NCBI RefSeq assembly: GCF_000715075.1
Contig: NC_134101.1
Span: forward strand, 138,584,237 to 138,648,236
Direction of reading: 5' to 3'
DNA from: Nicotiana tabacum
Taxonomy: Eukaryota; Streptophyta; Magnoliopsida; Solanales; Solanaceae
DNA: 64,000 bases
Shown: piece by piece, positions 24,910 to 37,849 of the stretch
How the letters are laid out: each line of letters opens with the position of its first letter
Numbering within the stretch: position 1 is the first letter of the stretch
Position numbers and translations under genes: made by a program
The notes under the pieces: model-generated
Database searches by the model: none
What the model was told of the DNA's origin: nothing
What the model saw: only the letters and a program-made list of their open reading frames with translations

Positions 24910-26165
24910 CTTTTTGAATGTTTGTATTTAGCACTACTTCGAAGATTGAAATGACAAAGGCAATTTATTCTGCTATCCAAACACTATACCATTTGCTTCC
25001 CCTTTGAGCCATACTTGTTTCTTTCCTACCCTCTCTTGGAATCAATAAAAAAAAAAAAAAAAAAGATCAAAATCTTCACTATTATGTAGTGAACTACGTT
25101 TGACCTGATTCCTCAAAGAAGGATACGTAGGCGCCTCACGGCTCGGTCATAGGGTGCACAACATGCACAATGTGCACGGAAAAGAAATATTAAGAGACCC
25201 CAATCAAGAAACTGGGGCAGGAATTGTATTGGAAATAAGAAAAGATTCCAAGAGTTGTAATTTTAAACCCATACCAAAGCTATTTAGCTTTTAATACCTT
25301 TTCCATTCCTAACCTTAATACCAAAAAGACCTTTTGATCAATCTTAGAAAAATGCTGAGGCAAGCAAATGAAGTGGTTCATAACACTCTGGTACAAACAA
25401 GGAAAGAAAGTAAAATGAGAGAGTCTTATAGGTGAAAACCCACACGGGCACCATAAGGCGACGGAGGTTGAGAGAAAAGTAAAATGAGAGAGTCTTATAG
25501 GTGAAAACCCACACAGGCACCATAAGGCGAAAAGGAAGTGAAGAAGTGAAAAACGAGGAAAATTTATCGGTGAAAACTCCTTGAGACAATTGAGAGGAGA
25601 TGGATTAAAAGACTGGGTTGATTAATCCGAAATGCATACCCTGATCATTGGTGTCAGTAATTCCAATCAGATAAGTCCTTTATTCCTTTTCCAACAGTCA
25701 TCCAAAAAATTGGATTTTTCTTTTCACTCTATAATTGTCGAAATCAGCGTATTTCGTTACTAATAATCTTACTTTCTCCAAGCTTTGAGATAAGTTTTAT
25801 TCCAAACAAATAAGAAGGAATGTCAAGGTATACTACCAAGATTCAAGGTTACAAAATACAGCCACGAAAGGTGGGAGATAAAATACGGGTGTAAGAAAGA
25901 TGAAATCAAAAGTGGATCAGCAAAGTCAGAAGAGGCACATGATTACAGTTGAAAGGTTTTGAAGGAAAACACACAGAGGGGAATCCTATAGTCAAGGATC
26001 AATTACAAAGACAAAACAGTCTTTTCAATCATTCCAAGGCAATAAAGAGAGACGAAGAGAAACATCACCATCTGCAAGAATACCACAGCCAACCACCCTG
26101 CTTTAAACTAACGAAGTTTTCTTTGATTTAAAACAGGGGCAAAAACAATATTTGTGTCAGGAAAT
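24910..26165 (+). other. Element B 3' region before the array
   Basis: Non-coding. It holds an ACTGGGGCAG motif (about 25211) shared with element A, a 17-bp poly-A, and a duplicated segment of about 63 bp around the motif GTGAAAACCCACAC (about 25430 and 25500). No protein signal is seen. Confidence 0.6.
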
Positions 26166-27470
26166 ACCTGGTAAAGAAAAAGAAGAAGTCAGGCGTCCAC
26201 CTGGAAAATGAGGATGAGAAAAAGAAGAAGTCAGGCGTCCACCTGGAGAATGAGGATGAGAATTAAAAGAAGTCAGGCGTCCACCTGGAGAATGAGGATG
26301 AGAATTAAAGAAGTCAGGCGTCCACCTGGAGAATGAGGATGAGAATTAAAAGAAGTCAGGCGTCCACCTGGAGAATGAGGATGAAGAATTAAAGAAATCA
26401 GGCGTCCACCTGGAGAATGAGGATGAGAATTAAAGAAGTCAGGCGTCCACCTGGAGAATGAGGATGAGAATTAAAAGAAGTCAGGCGTCCACCTGGAGAA
26501 TGAGGATGAGAATTAAAGAAGTCAGGCGTCCACTTGGAGAATGAGGATGAGAATTAAAAGAAGTCAGGCGTCCACCTGGAGAATGAGGATGAAGAATTAA
26601 AGAAATCAGGCGTCCACCTGGAGAATGAGGATGAGAATTAAAGAAATCAGGCGTCCACCTGGAGAATGAGGATGAGAAAAGAAGAAGTCAGGCGTCCACC
26701 TGGAGAATGAGGATGAGAAAAGAAGAAGTCAGGCGTCCACCTGGAGAATGAGGATGAGAATTAAAGAAATCAGGCGTCCACCTGGAGAATGAGGATGAGA
26801 ATTAAAGAAGTCAGACGTCCACCTGGAGAATGAGGATGAGAAAAAGAAGAAGTCAGGCGTCCACCTGGAGAATGAGGATGAGAATTAAAGAAGTCAGGCG
26901 TCCACCTGGAGAATGAGGATGAGAAAAGAAGAAATCAGGCGTCCACCTGGAGAATGAGGATGAGAATTAAAGAAGTCAGACGTCCACCTGGAGAATGAGG
27001 ATGAGAAAAAGAAGAAGTCAGGCGTCCACCTGGAGAATGAGGATGAGAATTAAAAGAAGTCAGGCGTCCACCTGGAGAATGAGGATGAAGAATTAAAGAA
27101 ATCAGGCGTCCACCTGGAGAATGAGGATGAGAATTAAAGAAATCAGGCGTCCACCTGGAGAATGAGGATGAGAAAAAAAAGAAGTCAGGCGTCCACCTGG
27201 AGAATGAGGATGAGAAAAGAAGAAGTCAGGCGTCCACCTGGAGAATGAGGATGAGAAAAGAAGAAGTCAGGCGTCCACCTGGAGAATGAGGATAAGAATT
27301 GAAGAAGTCAGGCGTCCACCTGGAGAATGAGGATGAGAATTAAAGAAGTCAGGCGTCCACCTGGAGAATGAGGATGAGAAAAAGAAGAAATCAGGCGTCC
27401 ACCTGGAAAATGAGGATGAAGAAAGAAAAGAAGCAGTCGAGGCACCCACCTGAAGAACGAGGAAATGCAA
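26166..27470 (+). repeat. Element B minisatellite, about 30 copies of a 40-bp unit
   Basis: The core unit GTCAGGCGTCCACCTGGAGA followed by ATGAGGATGAG is repeated about 30 times, with linkers AATTAAAGAA, AATTAAAAGAA, AAGAATTAAAGAA or AAAAGAAGAA. The same order of linker variants recurs in blocks (near 26340, 26545 and 27045), showing multi-unit duplications. Core units are nearly identical and decay only at the edges. It lies between pol and the 3' LTR. Such 3' arrays in Ogre elements are known to seed plant satellites. Confidence 0.97.
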
Positions 27471-28000
27471 TTGAAGTGTTGAAATCAAAAGCCCGCTCAT
27501 ATGAAAAAGGAGCACACTTAGAATCAATAAAACAGAGGAGTCCAACAAGATCCCCAACAAGAAACAACAAGAGTTCCAAAAGGAATACGGAATAAGACCA
27601 ATGCCCAAGAGTCACCAAGATATCAAGACAACAAGAAACGCGAGAGCATGATCTAGATAAGATTTTATAATTCATGTACCATAGTCTAGTTTAATTTTGT
27701 ATTTCCTTTACAGTAAGGTGTAATAAGGAGGTCAGCAAGCAGTAAAAACAGCACGAAGCAGCAGTAACATCACAGTCCCACGGTAGTCCCAGCTACCAAA
27801 ACTTCCCGAACTACATTGACCTGATTCCTGTTTAGCCCAGGATATGTAGGAAACCTTTGAAGCAAAGGTTCGGTCAAATCTTTTTCAAAAAAAAAAAAAA
27901 AGTAAAAAAAATGCTTCACACTGAGTACTCGGATGGGCAAAAATCGCTCGCTTTATCTTTGCACGAAAACCCTTCGTGTCTCCGGGCAAAGAGGGGCAGC
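27471..28000 (+). other. Element B distal 3' region and polypurine tract
   Basis: Non-coding sequence ends in CAAAGAGGGGCAGC (27987-28000), the polypurine tract directly before the 3' LTR. It is the same tract as in element A. Confidence 0.75.
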
Positions 28001-28673
28001 TGTAAGCACGTGATTTTTGCCCTATATGAGAATTACTCCCAAAAAATTCAAAAATAAAATGATTTTTCTTTGGTGTACAATTTTGTGATATTTTGAAGAA
28101 TTATTTGTATTTGTCTGTGCGTGTTTATTCGCTAAATTAATAAAAAATACAAAAATATGTCACATTTTGCATGTAGGATTTAATTCTACAATTGTTAGTA
28201 ATTAAAATTGTTTTACAAAAATTAAAAATTACAAAAATAGGCATCGTTTGCATTTTTAGCATTTAATGTCCAAATATACAATTTTATGCTTAATTAATAC
28301 TTAATTGTGCGTTAATTGTTATTGGGAGTTAATTTGCGCCTTTATAACTTAATTTAGTTCTTAATAATAGTTTAAGTATTTTATAATTTAGTTTTAGAAA
28401 AATAAAAGAAGAAAAGAGAGCGAAAATATAAAGAAAGTCGGAATTGGGCCTCTTCTTCAATTTCAAGCTATAGGCCCAAAAAATGGCCCAATCTTCCCTA
28501 CGACCTAGTCCATTAACTCAACACCCCTTCTTCATTTTTGTCCAACACAAAACAAAACCCCAAAAAAAAAAAAAAAAAAGTGAATTATCACTATTAATAG
28601 TTTTATTTTTTGTTTTTTATATATATATATAAAAAATCCGAAAATATTTTATTTTATTTATTATTTTTATTTA

Positions 28674-28704
<31 letters not shown>

Positions 28705-31270
28705 TAGTAATTTCGGAAATGATTTTAAAAAAAATAAAAAAAAATAAAAAAAAGTAAAAGAATGTAGAAAATTTAAAAAAAAAAGTAAAAAGTTTTAAAA
28801 AATTTAAAAGTAAAAGAAGGTTGGAATTAAAAAATAAATATAAAGATATCTGAAAATTTAAAAAAATTTAAAGTAATTGAAAGTAGCATTTTTAAAAGAA
28901 AAAGAAAAGATAGTGGTTTATTTTTTAAAGAAAAGTTAAATAAAGTGAGATTCTCTTTTAAAAAAATAAAAAGTGGGATTTTAAATAAGATAAAGTAATT
29001 AAAGTTGGAATTTTAAAAATAAAAGTAAATAAAGGTGGGATTTCTTTTTCTAAAAAAATAAAAGCAATTTGTAAGTGGGATTTCTTTTAATTAAAAAAAT
29101 AATAAAATAATAAAAAAATAAATCTGAAAATTTCGAAAATTTTGCTATAAATAGAAGAGAAAATTTAGGAAGAAGGGTGGAAAAAAAGAGAGGAAAAACT
29201 AGACAGAGAGAAGAAAAAAAGAGGGGGCGGAGTGAGAAGTATACACCCGATATACATTCTGGATACACTGAATATACAGGGACAGAATTCATTTTGGAGA
29301 GTTTTGAAGTTGAAAAGAATAGTTACTGTTTCATTGCCTCGCTTAAGATCTGAAATAGTCAGAACCTTCCTGCCTTTTTACTTCTTCTCTATACTTGGAG
29401 TCGTTTATAGTCTCCTGGGTTTACTACTATTCCTACTGTTACTGGTCTATTCCTGTGTTGCTGGACTGTCGTTGTTGTGCTACATTGTTACTACTGTTGC
29501 TGCTTCTCAGCTTCATCTTCTCTTGTTTTCCAATACCAGGTACATGTCTTTTAAATTTTAAGTTGGAAAGAGATTCAACATGACTCATCAATGAAGTTTG
29601 AATTGAAATTCTGTTTTCTATTTGTCCAAGTTCATCAATTTAAATTTCATTTTTGTTTTATATTTGTTAATTAGTAGTGAATTCAATTTGATAGCTATGA
29701 CCTAATTGTCTTACTTTAAAAGTTCGTATAAAGATTTGTAATAATATTAGCTCATTATCTCATTAGTTTAATCATATTAAATTGTCAAAGTAGGGAATAT
29801 GGCATGAATGTTGGTCATTATTTAATTTTGTTGTTAGTTAAGCAAGAAGTGATGTAGAAGTGCCAAGAAAATTACAGTAGTGATATTTATTGTTAAATAA
29901 GGTTAAGATGGTGTTGTTGGTATATTTTTATAAGATAATAGATGTGTGTATAAACGTTGGCGAAAGGTGATATGATGTAGCTTGTTACAATGTTAAAATG
30001 TTATGAATGTTTACGATATACAGTTAAGTTGCATGTAAGGTAATTTTATTGAATTAACTTGTATAATAATTCCTTTCTTATAAACTCGATACCTATATAC
30101 CTTCATAAGACAAATTGATCAAATAATTAGGCTTATTAGATTAAAAGCGATTATATGAGAATGAAACGAGATGTATAAGTACCAATTGCAACACTTGATA
30201 TCAATGGTAATTAGAAATAGAATTTGCATTAAGTAAATCATGAAAAAAAAATTTGGAAAATATTTCCTTCCTTTATGAATCATTCATTTTCAGTTTTATA
30301 TGCAATTTATTCTTTGATATATATATATATATATATATATCTTTGATATATATATATATATATGTCATATTTGTTTTTTTTTAAATAATATTAATCATAT
30401 TTGTATTCTGTCCTTTGAAATTGAATAGTTGAAATGAATATAACTTATATTCGGAAAATATAATCAACGGTCAACATTTAATAAATTGTAAATTCTTTTC
30501 AAAGAATTTAAGGGCACCTTAAATGGGAATTTATCATGATTTTCACATAAAAATGTATAGATATAATAAACAATTTGTGGAAAATCCCTAATATCATTAC
30601 GAATATTTTGCACAATTAGGGATACGTTCGCGTACCCTGATTATATTTTTAAAAGCAAAAATTCGGATTATGCGTACGCGCAATTTCGAACGAATATTTA
30701 ATAAAAGGATTTTTCCAAAAGGCGTTAAATCAATTTCATAAAAACCCGAGATGTACGGTTCATTATTCAAGAAAAACAAATATTCTTGATCCAACACAAT
30801 TTCGAAAAATGATTGCTTAATAAATATATTATAAAAAGTTATTGTGTACACGTACGCGTGACACAAGTCCGCAATTTTTTTAACATGAATATACGTACGC
30901 GTAATTCGATTCAAAGAAGGGTCATCAATAAGCGGTAGTAAAAACATGTAACATCAATGTATTTAATAAAATCAAGGTAATTAAGCCAATAATAAAAACA
31001 GTTAAGCGACCGTGCTAGAACCACGGAATCCGGAAATGCTTAACACCTTCTTCCGGATTAACAGAATTCCTTACTCAGGATTTCTGGTTCGCAGAATAAT
31101 AAACAGAGTCATATTCTCCTCGATTCAGGGATTATAATTGGTGACTTGGGACGCCTTAAAATTCCCAGGTGGCGACTCTAAAACAAATAAACAAATCCCG
31201 TTTCGACTGTCCTTCAATTGGAGAAAACTCCCCACGCGCCCTGCGGGCGCGGCAAAAAGGAGGTGCGACA
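28001..31270 (+). repeat. Element B 3' LTR, 3.3 kb
   Basis: Almost identical to 11134-14443. I see about a dozen substitutions (for example near 28114, 28324, 28506, 29666 and 29701), length changes in poly-A runs and a large change in the TA microsatellite. It is followed by CTGCA, matching the left flank. A TATA box is at 29146-29154. Confidence 0.96.
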
Positions 31271-31378
31271 CTGCACATACCTAGCATCAACTGCTTAACA
31301 ACTAGCATAAAAATAGATCACGTATTTTTAGAGTCCTATCAACAAATTTAATTGTTATTACCATTTTCACGGTAAACA
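31271..31378 (+). repeat. Element C 5' LTR, part after the element B insertion
   Basis: It starts with the second copy of CTGCA, continues CATACCTAGCATCAACTGCT as at 41101 in the C 3' LTR, and ends GGTAAACA. Confidence 0.93.
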
Positions 31379-31400
31379 GTTTGGCGCCCACCGTGGGGCT
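31379..31400 (+). promoter_or_regulatory. Primer binding site of element C
   Basis: TTTGGCGCCCACCGTGGGGC directly follows the LTR end. It is a common PBS form in plant Ty3-gypsy elements. The matching site in D (41463-41484) is TTTGGTGCCTACCGTGGGGC. Confidence 0.8.
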
Positions 31401-31496
31401 AAAAATAATAGTGATTATTTTCTTGATAGTTTCATTACACAACGCAAGTTGCCTTTCACACTTTTTCTTGTCCAAAATCTTCGATTTCAGGACAAA

Positions 31497-32306
31497 ATGT
31501 CTGGCTCAGTGAACAGAGTTGAGAACAACAACCTCGAAAACCATAAAGAGAAGGACATGACTACTCCAGATGTCGCTACACCACCACAAAACTCAGCCCG
31601 AGCGAAAGGGGAGACTCTCTGACACGGCGTCCATATGATTATTGGAGGAACCAATGTCCCCCAAGGACCCATGTTCAAACGGACAAGAATGTCCACCACA
31701 GAAGAGGGACCGACCCAAAATCGCGTGCCTGAAGACACCCTCGCATTCAGCGAGGAAGATCTCGAGGCCATGATAGAACTGCACAATGACGCACTGGTGA
31801 TCTCGTTTCTTTTAAACAATACCAGGATAAAACGTGTGCTCGTGGATCCAGGCAGCTCGACCAACATAATTAGATCAGAGGTAGTAGAACAACTAGGGTT
31901 GCTCGATCGAGTCGCCCCCATCCCTCAAGTCCTCCACGGCTTCAACATGATCGGCAAAGTAACGAAAGGAGAGAACACCCTCCCGATCGACACATCCGAC
32001 GCGATTCAGAACACCGAGTTCCAAGGCAATAATGGCGACATGAGGTACAATGCATTACTTGGCAGGCCTTGGATACATATCATGAGGGCAGTACCATCAA
32101 CCTTACACCAGGTGATAAAATTTCCCACGAAGGACGACATAACGACCATACATGGAGAGCAGCGGGCAGCGAAAGAAATGTTCGCAGTTCACCATAAGGC
32201 GATGATCCCCACTCACCCGATCTCACACGAGGTTAGGGAAACACAGACCCCCGAGGACGACGAAGAAGATTTCTTCGCTCCTCGGACCTTCGTCACCCCC
32301 GAATAA
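31497..32306 (+). pseudogene. Element C gag-protease remnant, gag core deleted
   Basis: ATG at 31497 opens a short Gag N-terminus that stops at about 31622. The sequence then passes into the region before the protease, so the Gag core and zinc knuckle are missing. From 31635 a frame of 223 codons holds the protease (LVDPGSSTNI near 31845) and LLGRPWIH (about 32055), ending at a stop near 32306. The N-terminal half and the protease half are each recognisable by comparison with elements D and F. The deletion makes C unable to build particles itself. Confidence 0.85.
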
Positions 32307-32329
32307 TCGGATGCAACTAAATCAACAGT

Positions 32330-35300
32330 CGAAGAGCTGGAGCAGACCATTTTAATCGAACACCTCCCGGATCGTAAGGTATACTTGGGAATGGGGTTAA
32401 CCCCCGAACTCAAGAAAGGGTTCATTCAATTTCTTAGTAACAATATCGACTGTTTCGCTTGGTCCCACTTAGATATGACAGGAATTTCACCAGAAATAAC
32501 CTCCCACAGGTTGAGCGTCGATCCCAAGTTTAAACCCGTAAAGCAGAAGAGAAGACCACAGTCCGAGGTAAAACATGCCTTCATCAAAGAAGAGGTAATG
32601 AAACTTCTTAAAATAGGATCCATTAGAGAGGTAAAATACCCCGAATGGCTGGCCAATGTAGTAGTGGTGCCTAAAAAGGGAAACAAGCTAAGAATGTGCA
32701 TAGATTATAAAGACTTGAATAAAGCATGTCCCAATGATTCCTTCCTATTGCCTAACATCGATCGTCTGATCGATGCTACGGCCTGCCACGAGACCCTCAC
32801 CTTTCTTGATGCCTACTCGGGGTATAATCAAATCCAGATGAACCCCGAGGACAGGGAAAAAACCTCGTTCATCACAAAGTATGGTACCTATTGCTACAAT
32901 GTAATGCCCTTCGGGCTAAAAAACGTAGGGGCAGCGTACCAGCGCCTAGTTAATAAAATGTTCGAGCATCAAGTAGGTAAATCAATGGAGGTATATATTG
33001 ATGATATGCTAGTTAAGTCCCTGCGCGTAGAAGACTATTTGACTCATTTGCAGGAAATTTTCAACATCCTCAAAAGTTACAACATGAAGCTCCCGAGAAG
33101 TGCGCCTCCGGAGTGGGTTCGGGCAAATTCCTGGGCTTCATGGTATCAAACAGGGGGATCGAGATTAATCCTGACAAAATAAAGGCCATCGAAGAAATCA
33201 CGGTGGTAAACAATGTGAAGGTCGTATAACAGCTAACAGGGTGGATAGCGGCCCTGGACAGATTCATATCAAGGTCATCAGACAAGAGCCGTCATTTTTT
33301 CTCTTTACTCAAAAGAAAGAACAACTTCGAATGGACTCCAGAATGCCAACACGCCTTGGAGGAACTAAAACTATATCTGACTAGTCCACTTTTGCTGCAT
33401 ACGCCAAAGGAGGATAGAACACTATATCTGTACCTGGCCGTGTCTGAAATAGCGGTAAGCGGCGTACTGGTTCGAGAGGAGAAAGGTACGCAATTTCCTA
33501 TTTATTATGTAAGCCGGACCCTGGGGGACACCGAAACTAGGTATCCCCATCTAGAAAAATTGGCTCTCGCGCTAATAAACGCCTCGCAAAAGCTGAAGCG
33601 CTATTTTCAATGTCACTGTATCTGCGTTCTGTTGACGTACCCCCTCCGGAGCATACTGCACAAACCCGAGCTATCGGGTTGATTGGCCAAATGGGCCATC
33701 GATCTCGGAGGGTATCATATCGAGTATCAACCTCAAACGACCATCAAGTCCCAAATTCTGGCGGACTTCATGGCTGATTTTTCGCCATCCCTCATACCCG
33801 AGGTAGAAAGGGAACTTTTATTAAAATCAGGCACATCTTCCGGGGTATGGACCCTATTCACAGACGGCGCCACAAACATAAGAGGATCCGGGCTCGGTAT
33901 AGTCCTAAAGCCCCATTGGCGGCGTAATCAGACAATCCATAAAAACCGCAAAATTGACTAACAATGAAGCCGAGTACAAGGCTATGATTGCAGGTTTAGA
34001 ATTGGCCAAAAGCTTGGGAGCCGAGACCGTCGAGGCGAAATGCGATTCACTCCTCGTAGTAAGCTAGGGGAATGGGAGCTACGAAGCTCGAGAAGACAAG
34101 ATGCAGAGATACTTGGACAAAATCCAAGTCGCACTATGTCGCTTCAAGGAATGTACCTTAGTCCATGCACCTCGGAAGTAGAACAGCGAGGCCGATGCCC
34201 TCACAAATCTGGGATCTTCTGTTGAAGAAGAGGACCTGCTCCCCGGGGCTGTTGTCCAATTGTTTAAACCAGTGGTCGAGGAAGTTCTCGCAGAGATTAA
34301 TTCCACCAGCCTAATATGGGATTGGAGGAATAAATATATTGATTATTAAATGATGGTAAGTTGCCCGCAGATCCAAAAGAATTAAGGGCCCTACGAACCA
34401 AAGTAGCCCGGTTCTCGCTCGACGAAAATGAGACTCTCTACAGGAGAACTTTCGATGGCCCCCTTGCGGTATGCCTAGGGCCAGGTGACACAGATTATGT
34501 ACTCCGAGAAATTCACAAGGGTACTTGTGGAAATCATTCCGGTGCCGACTCCTTAGTCCGAAAGGTGATCAAAGCAGGTTATTATTGGGACAGCATGAAA
34601 GAAGACACCAAAGAATTCGTCCGAAAGTGAGACAAATGCCAGAGATTCGCTCTCATGATTCACCAGCCCGGAGAGCAACTACATTGTGTTTTATCACCAT
34701 GGTCATTCATGAAATGTGGAATGGACATCGTCGGTCCTTTGCCGACGGCACCAGGTAAAGCTAGATTCATTTTATTTATGACTGACTACTTTTCAAAATG
34801 GGTGGAAGCGCAGGACTTTGAAAAATAAGAGAAAAGGAAGTCATCAACTTCATATGGGATCACATCATATGCCGATTCGGAATCCCATCAGAAATAACAT
34901 GCGATAACGGGAGGCAGTTCATCGGAAGCAAGCTAACACAGTTCCTTGAAGATCACAAAATCAAGAGAATCATGTCAATGCCTTACCACCCATGTGCAAA
35001 CAGCCAGGCCGAATCCAAAAATAAAACCATCATTCAGAACTTAAAAAAGAAACTGGAGAGCACCAAGCGAAAATGGAGAGAAACGCTACCCGAGGTGCTA
35101 TGGGCATATCGAACAACTTCAAAATAAAGAATAGGGGAAACGCCATTCTCTCTAGTATACGGTGCCGAGGCTTTGATACCAGTGGAAGTCGGGGAGCCGA
35201 GCGCCAGATTCCAGCATACTAATGAGGGCTCGAATAACGAGGCCATGACAACGACCCTCAAACTACTGGATGAAAAACGAGAAGCCTCACTGATCCGGAT

Positions 35301-35559
35301 GGCCGCCCAAAAGCAAAGAATCGAAAGATATTATAAAAGGAGAAAAAATCTCCGGTATTTCGGGATCGGGGACTTAGTCCTAAGAAAGGTCACTCTCAAC
35401 ATCCGAAACCCTAATGAAGGGAAGTTGTGCCAGAACTGGGAAGGACAGTACCGTGTCCTCGAAGTAGTTGGCAAGAGATCTTATAAGCTCAGCACCATGG
35501 AGGGCGAACAGCTTCCGAGCAACTGGAATATATCGATGCTAAAACGATATTACTGCTAG
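32330..35559 (+). pseudogene. Element C pol remnant: RT to integrase
   Basis: RT is open from 32385 to about 33090 with YIDD at 32994-33005, then shifts frame in the motif after NMKL. RNase H is at about 33350-33680, ended by TGA at 33680-33682; the same frame goes on with LAKWAIDLGGYHIEYQP. The second RNase H starts with LFTDGATN (about 33850) and breaks near 33910. Integrase pieces lie at 34361-34630 and 34830-35130, with CDNG (about 34900) and QAES (about 35005), and several stops. The end (about 35173-35559) is open and closes with LKRYYC. Domain order is that of the Tat clade. At least six lesions make it dead. Confidence 0.9.
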
Positions 35560-37740
35560 GGCATCCAATCAAAAATTCCATAAATACCCTCGAACAAGCG
35601 TCGCACTCTTTTCCTTTGACCGTATTTTGTCCCAAAAAGGGTTTTAACGGCAAGGTTTTTAACGAGGCAACACCTACATGCTACCTAAGGGGAATACAAC
35701 AAGTGTTCGAGGCTTCCTTTGCAAACAACCCCGAACACTAGAGGGCACCTCCTCGAAAGGCCACCCACTCGAAAGAACCGAGGAACGCCAAATAGGATTC
35801 CAATAGGAAAATGATGTACCGGGCCAAACGGTTGAATGAACCATGCCCGTATGAGCCAGACCCACGGCAACAAAATGACATGTACTTGTGCCAAGCAATC
35901 AAAGAATGTCTTTTTCCAAAGCACCTCATACTCCAAAGGAAACTCAACGTTTTCTCAACAAAGATTTCTCTACCAAGAGCACCCCAGATACTCGGAGACT
36001 GGCATCAATATCTCGGCACCCGCATGACCTCAGAGTCGGAATCTCCGGAATCGTAAGCCCTCAATGAGGCAATTCCGAGCCCACGAGTAATGGCTCCCAA
36101 GCCAAAGTAAACTCGATGACTCGGAAACTGTCACTAATTGCCACTCATTAAAAACCCCGAGGCCGTAAGACCCCGAGCGGGCAGACTCGGTCTCATAAAA
36201 CTCGTACCAAGTATCAACGAAAACTGTAAGGCCTTAAGCAAGGCATGAATTATACTTGTACCGAGTATCAACAAACTGTAAGACCTCAAGAAAGGCATGA
36301 ATCATACTCGTACTGAGTATCAACAAACTGTAAGACCTCAAGCAAGGCATGAATCATACTCGTACCGAGTATCAACGAAAACTGTAAGACCTCAAGCAAG
36401 GCATGAATCATACTCGTACCGAGCTCAAGCAAGGCATGAATCATACTTGTACCAAGTATCAACGAAAACTGTAAGACCTCAAAAGGCATGAAAATTTTGT
36501 AAGACCTTACTACATGCACAAACTCAATCCCGAAGTTTAGGCTATATATCACATTTGTAAGACTCCCGAAAGGGAATACCCTCGATATAGACACCTAAAC
36601 TACTACACTCGGGACCAAAAATAGCTCCGGCCAAACACAAATAACTACGGTCATACGGTTGTACCAGCCGAATTAACACGACTCGGGGACGCCCGACAGT
36701 CGCTACAAAATCATAACCCATTACTTTGAATCTACTTCGAAAAGAACTGGTTAAACAGGCTACCCTCGACAGCAAAAAGAGCTTCGACCATGTCAGCTCC
36801 AAATCACAAGGCTTCGAGCTACTCAGCCTACGAGCCAAACCTTCTGAGGTGCTCAAACATTGCCACAAACTACTTGAAATCGAGGTTCTTCCCGAATCGA
36901 CGACGGGTCAGGAAAAATCATTTCAAAAGTCCTTAACGAGAGGAAAATAAAGCCTAATGAGCCTTAGGGCCACACACATAAAAGGTCGCAATGACCAAAA
37001 GCGTAAGAGCCACTGTCACTAGCTTAAAATTTGAAAGCTTGGGGGTCAAAATGAGCTCGAGTCGTAACCCGATTCGGAGACTGGACCCCAAAATAGTTAA
37101 CTATACATACCTAAGGGCAAAACGTAAGAGCCATTGTCGCCAGCATAACGAGCCTCAGGGCCACACACATAAAAGGTCGCTTCGACCCAAGGCATAAGAG
37201 CCATTGTCGCCAGCCCACACAAATGCAAAACTTGAGGGTCGATTGAGCTCGAGTCGAAACCCGACTCGGAGATTGAACCCAAAATAGTTAAAATACAAAT
37301 GCCTCAGGGCAAAGCATAAGAGCCATTATCTCTAACTTAAAGAGCTTCAGTATCGTGCATATAAGAGATCGCTTTGATCAGAGGTGTAAGGGCCATTGTC
37401 GCTAGCCCATATAGACGCAAAAGCGCGAGGGTCAAATGAGCTCGAGTCAAAACTCGACTAGGAGACTAAACCCAAAACAGTTGAACAAAAGCATAAGAGC
37501 CCTAACGCCAGTTTATACTAAAGGTAGCATCGACCAGGCGCATAAGAGCCCCCGAGCCTGCCTAATGAACCCCGGGGCCGTATCACGAATCTAAGGATTC
37601 TTGCCAACTTTAAAACAGTATCACCCGACTGAATTCGAGACAAAAAGGAGAGTGGAAGAAGCAAAGTCGCAGGGTTTACTTTATACATATGCCAGTATGA
37701 AAGTACTATATAAAAACAGGAAAATCAACAGAATCCTAAT
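35560..37740 (+). repeat. Element C 3' region with two degenerate tandem families
   Basis: Non-coding. At 36195-36493 a unit of about 52 bp with the core AAGGCATGAATCATACTCGT repeats five to six times, one copy shortened. At about 36960-37560 a longer, poorly kept unit carries GCATAAGAGCCATTGTCGCC. The region just after pol (35590-35690) has a counterpart in element D (44480-44570) around AAGGTTTTTAACGAGGCAAC. Confidence 0.75.
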
Positions 37741-37849
37741 CCATTGTCGAGCCTACATTCTCAATGGCTCCCCCGAGGGTTGCACCCCGACAGCTACGAG
37801 TCCCCCAACGGCCCCTTCTCAATGGCATCTTCCCTTTTCGGGGATCCAC

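Noticed and set aside
26166..27470. CRISPR-like regular repeat
   Set aside because: The units are head-to-tail with only 8-13 nt low-complexity linkers, no unique spacers, in a plant retrotransposon. It is a minisatellite.
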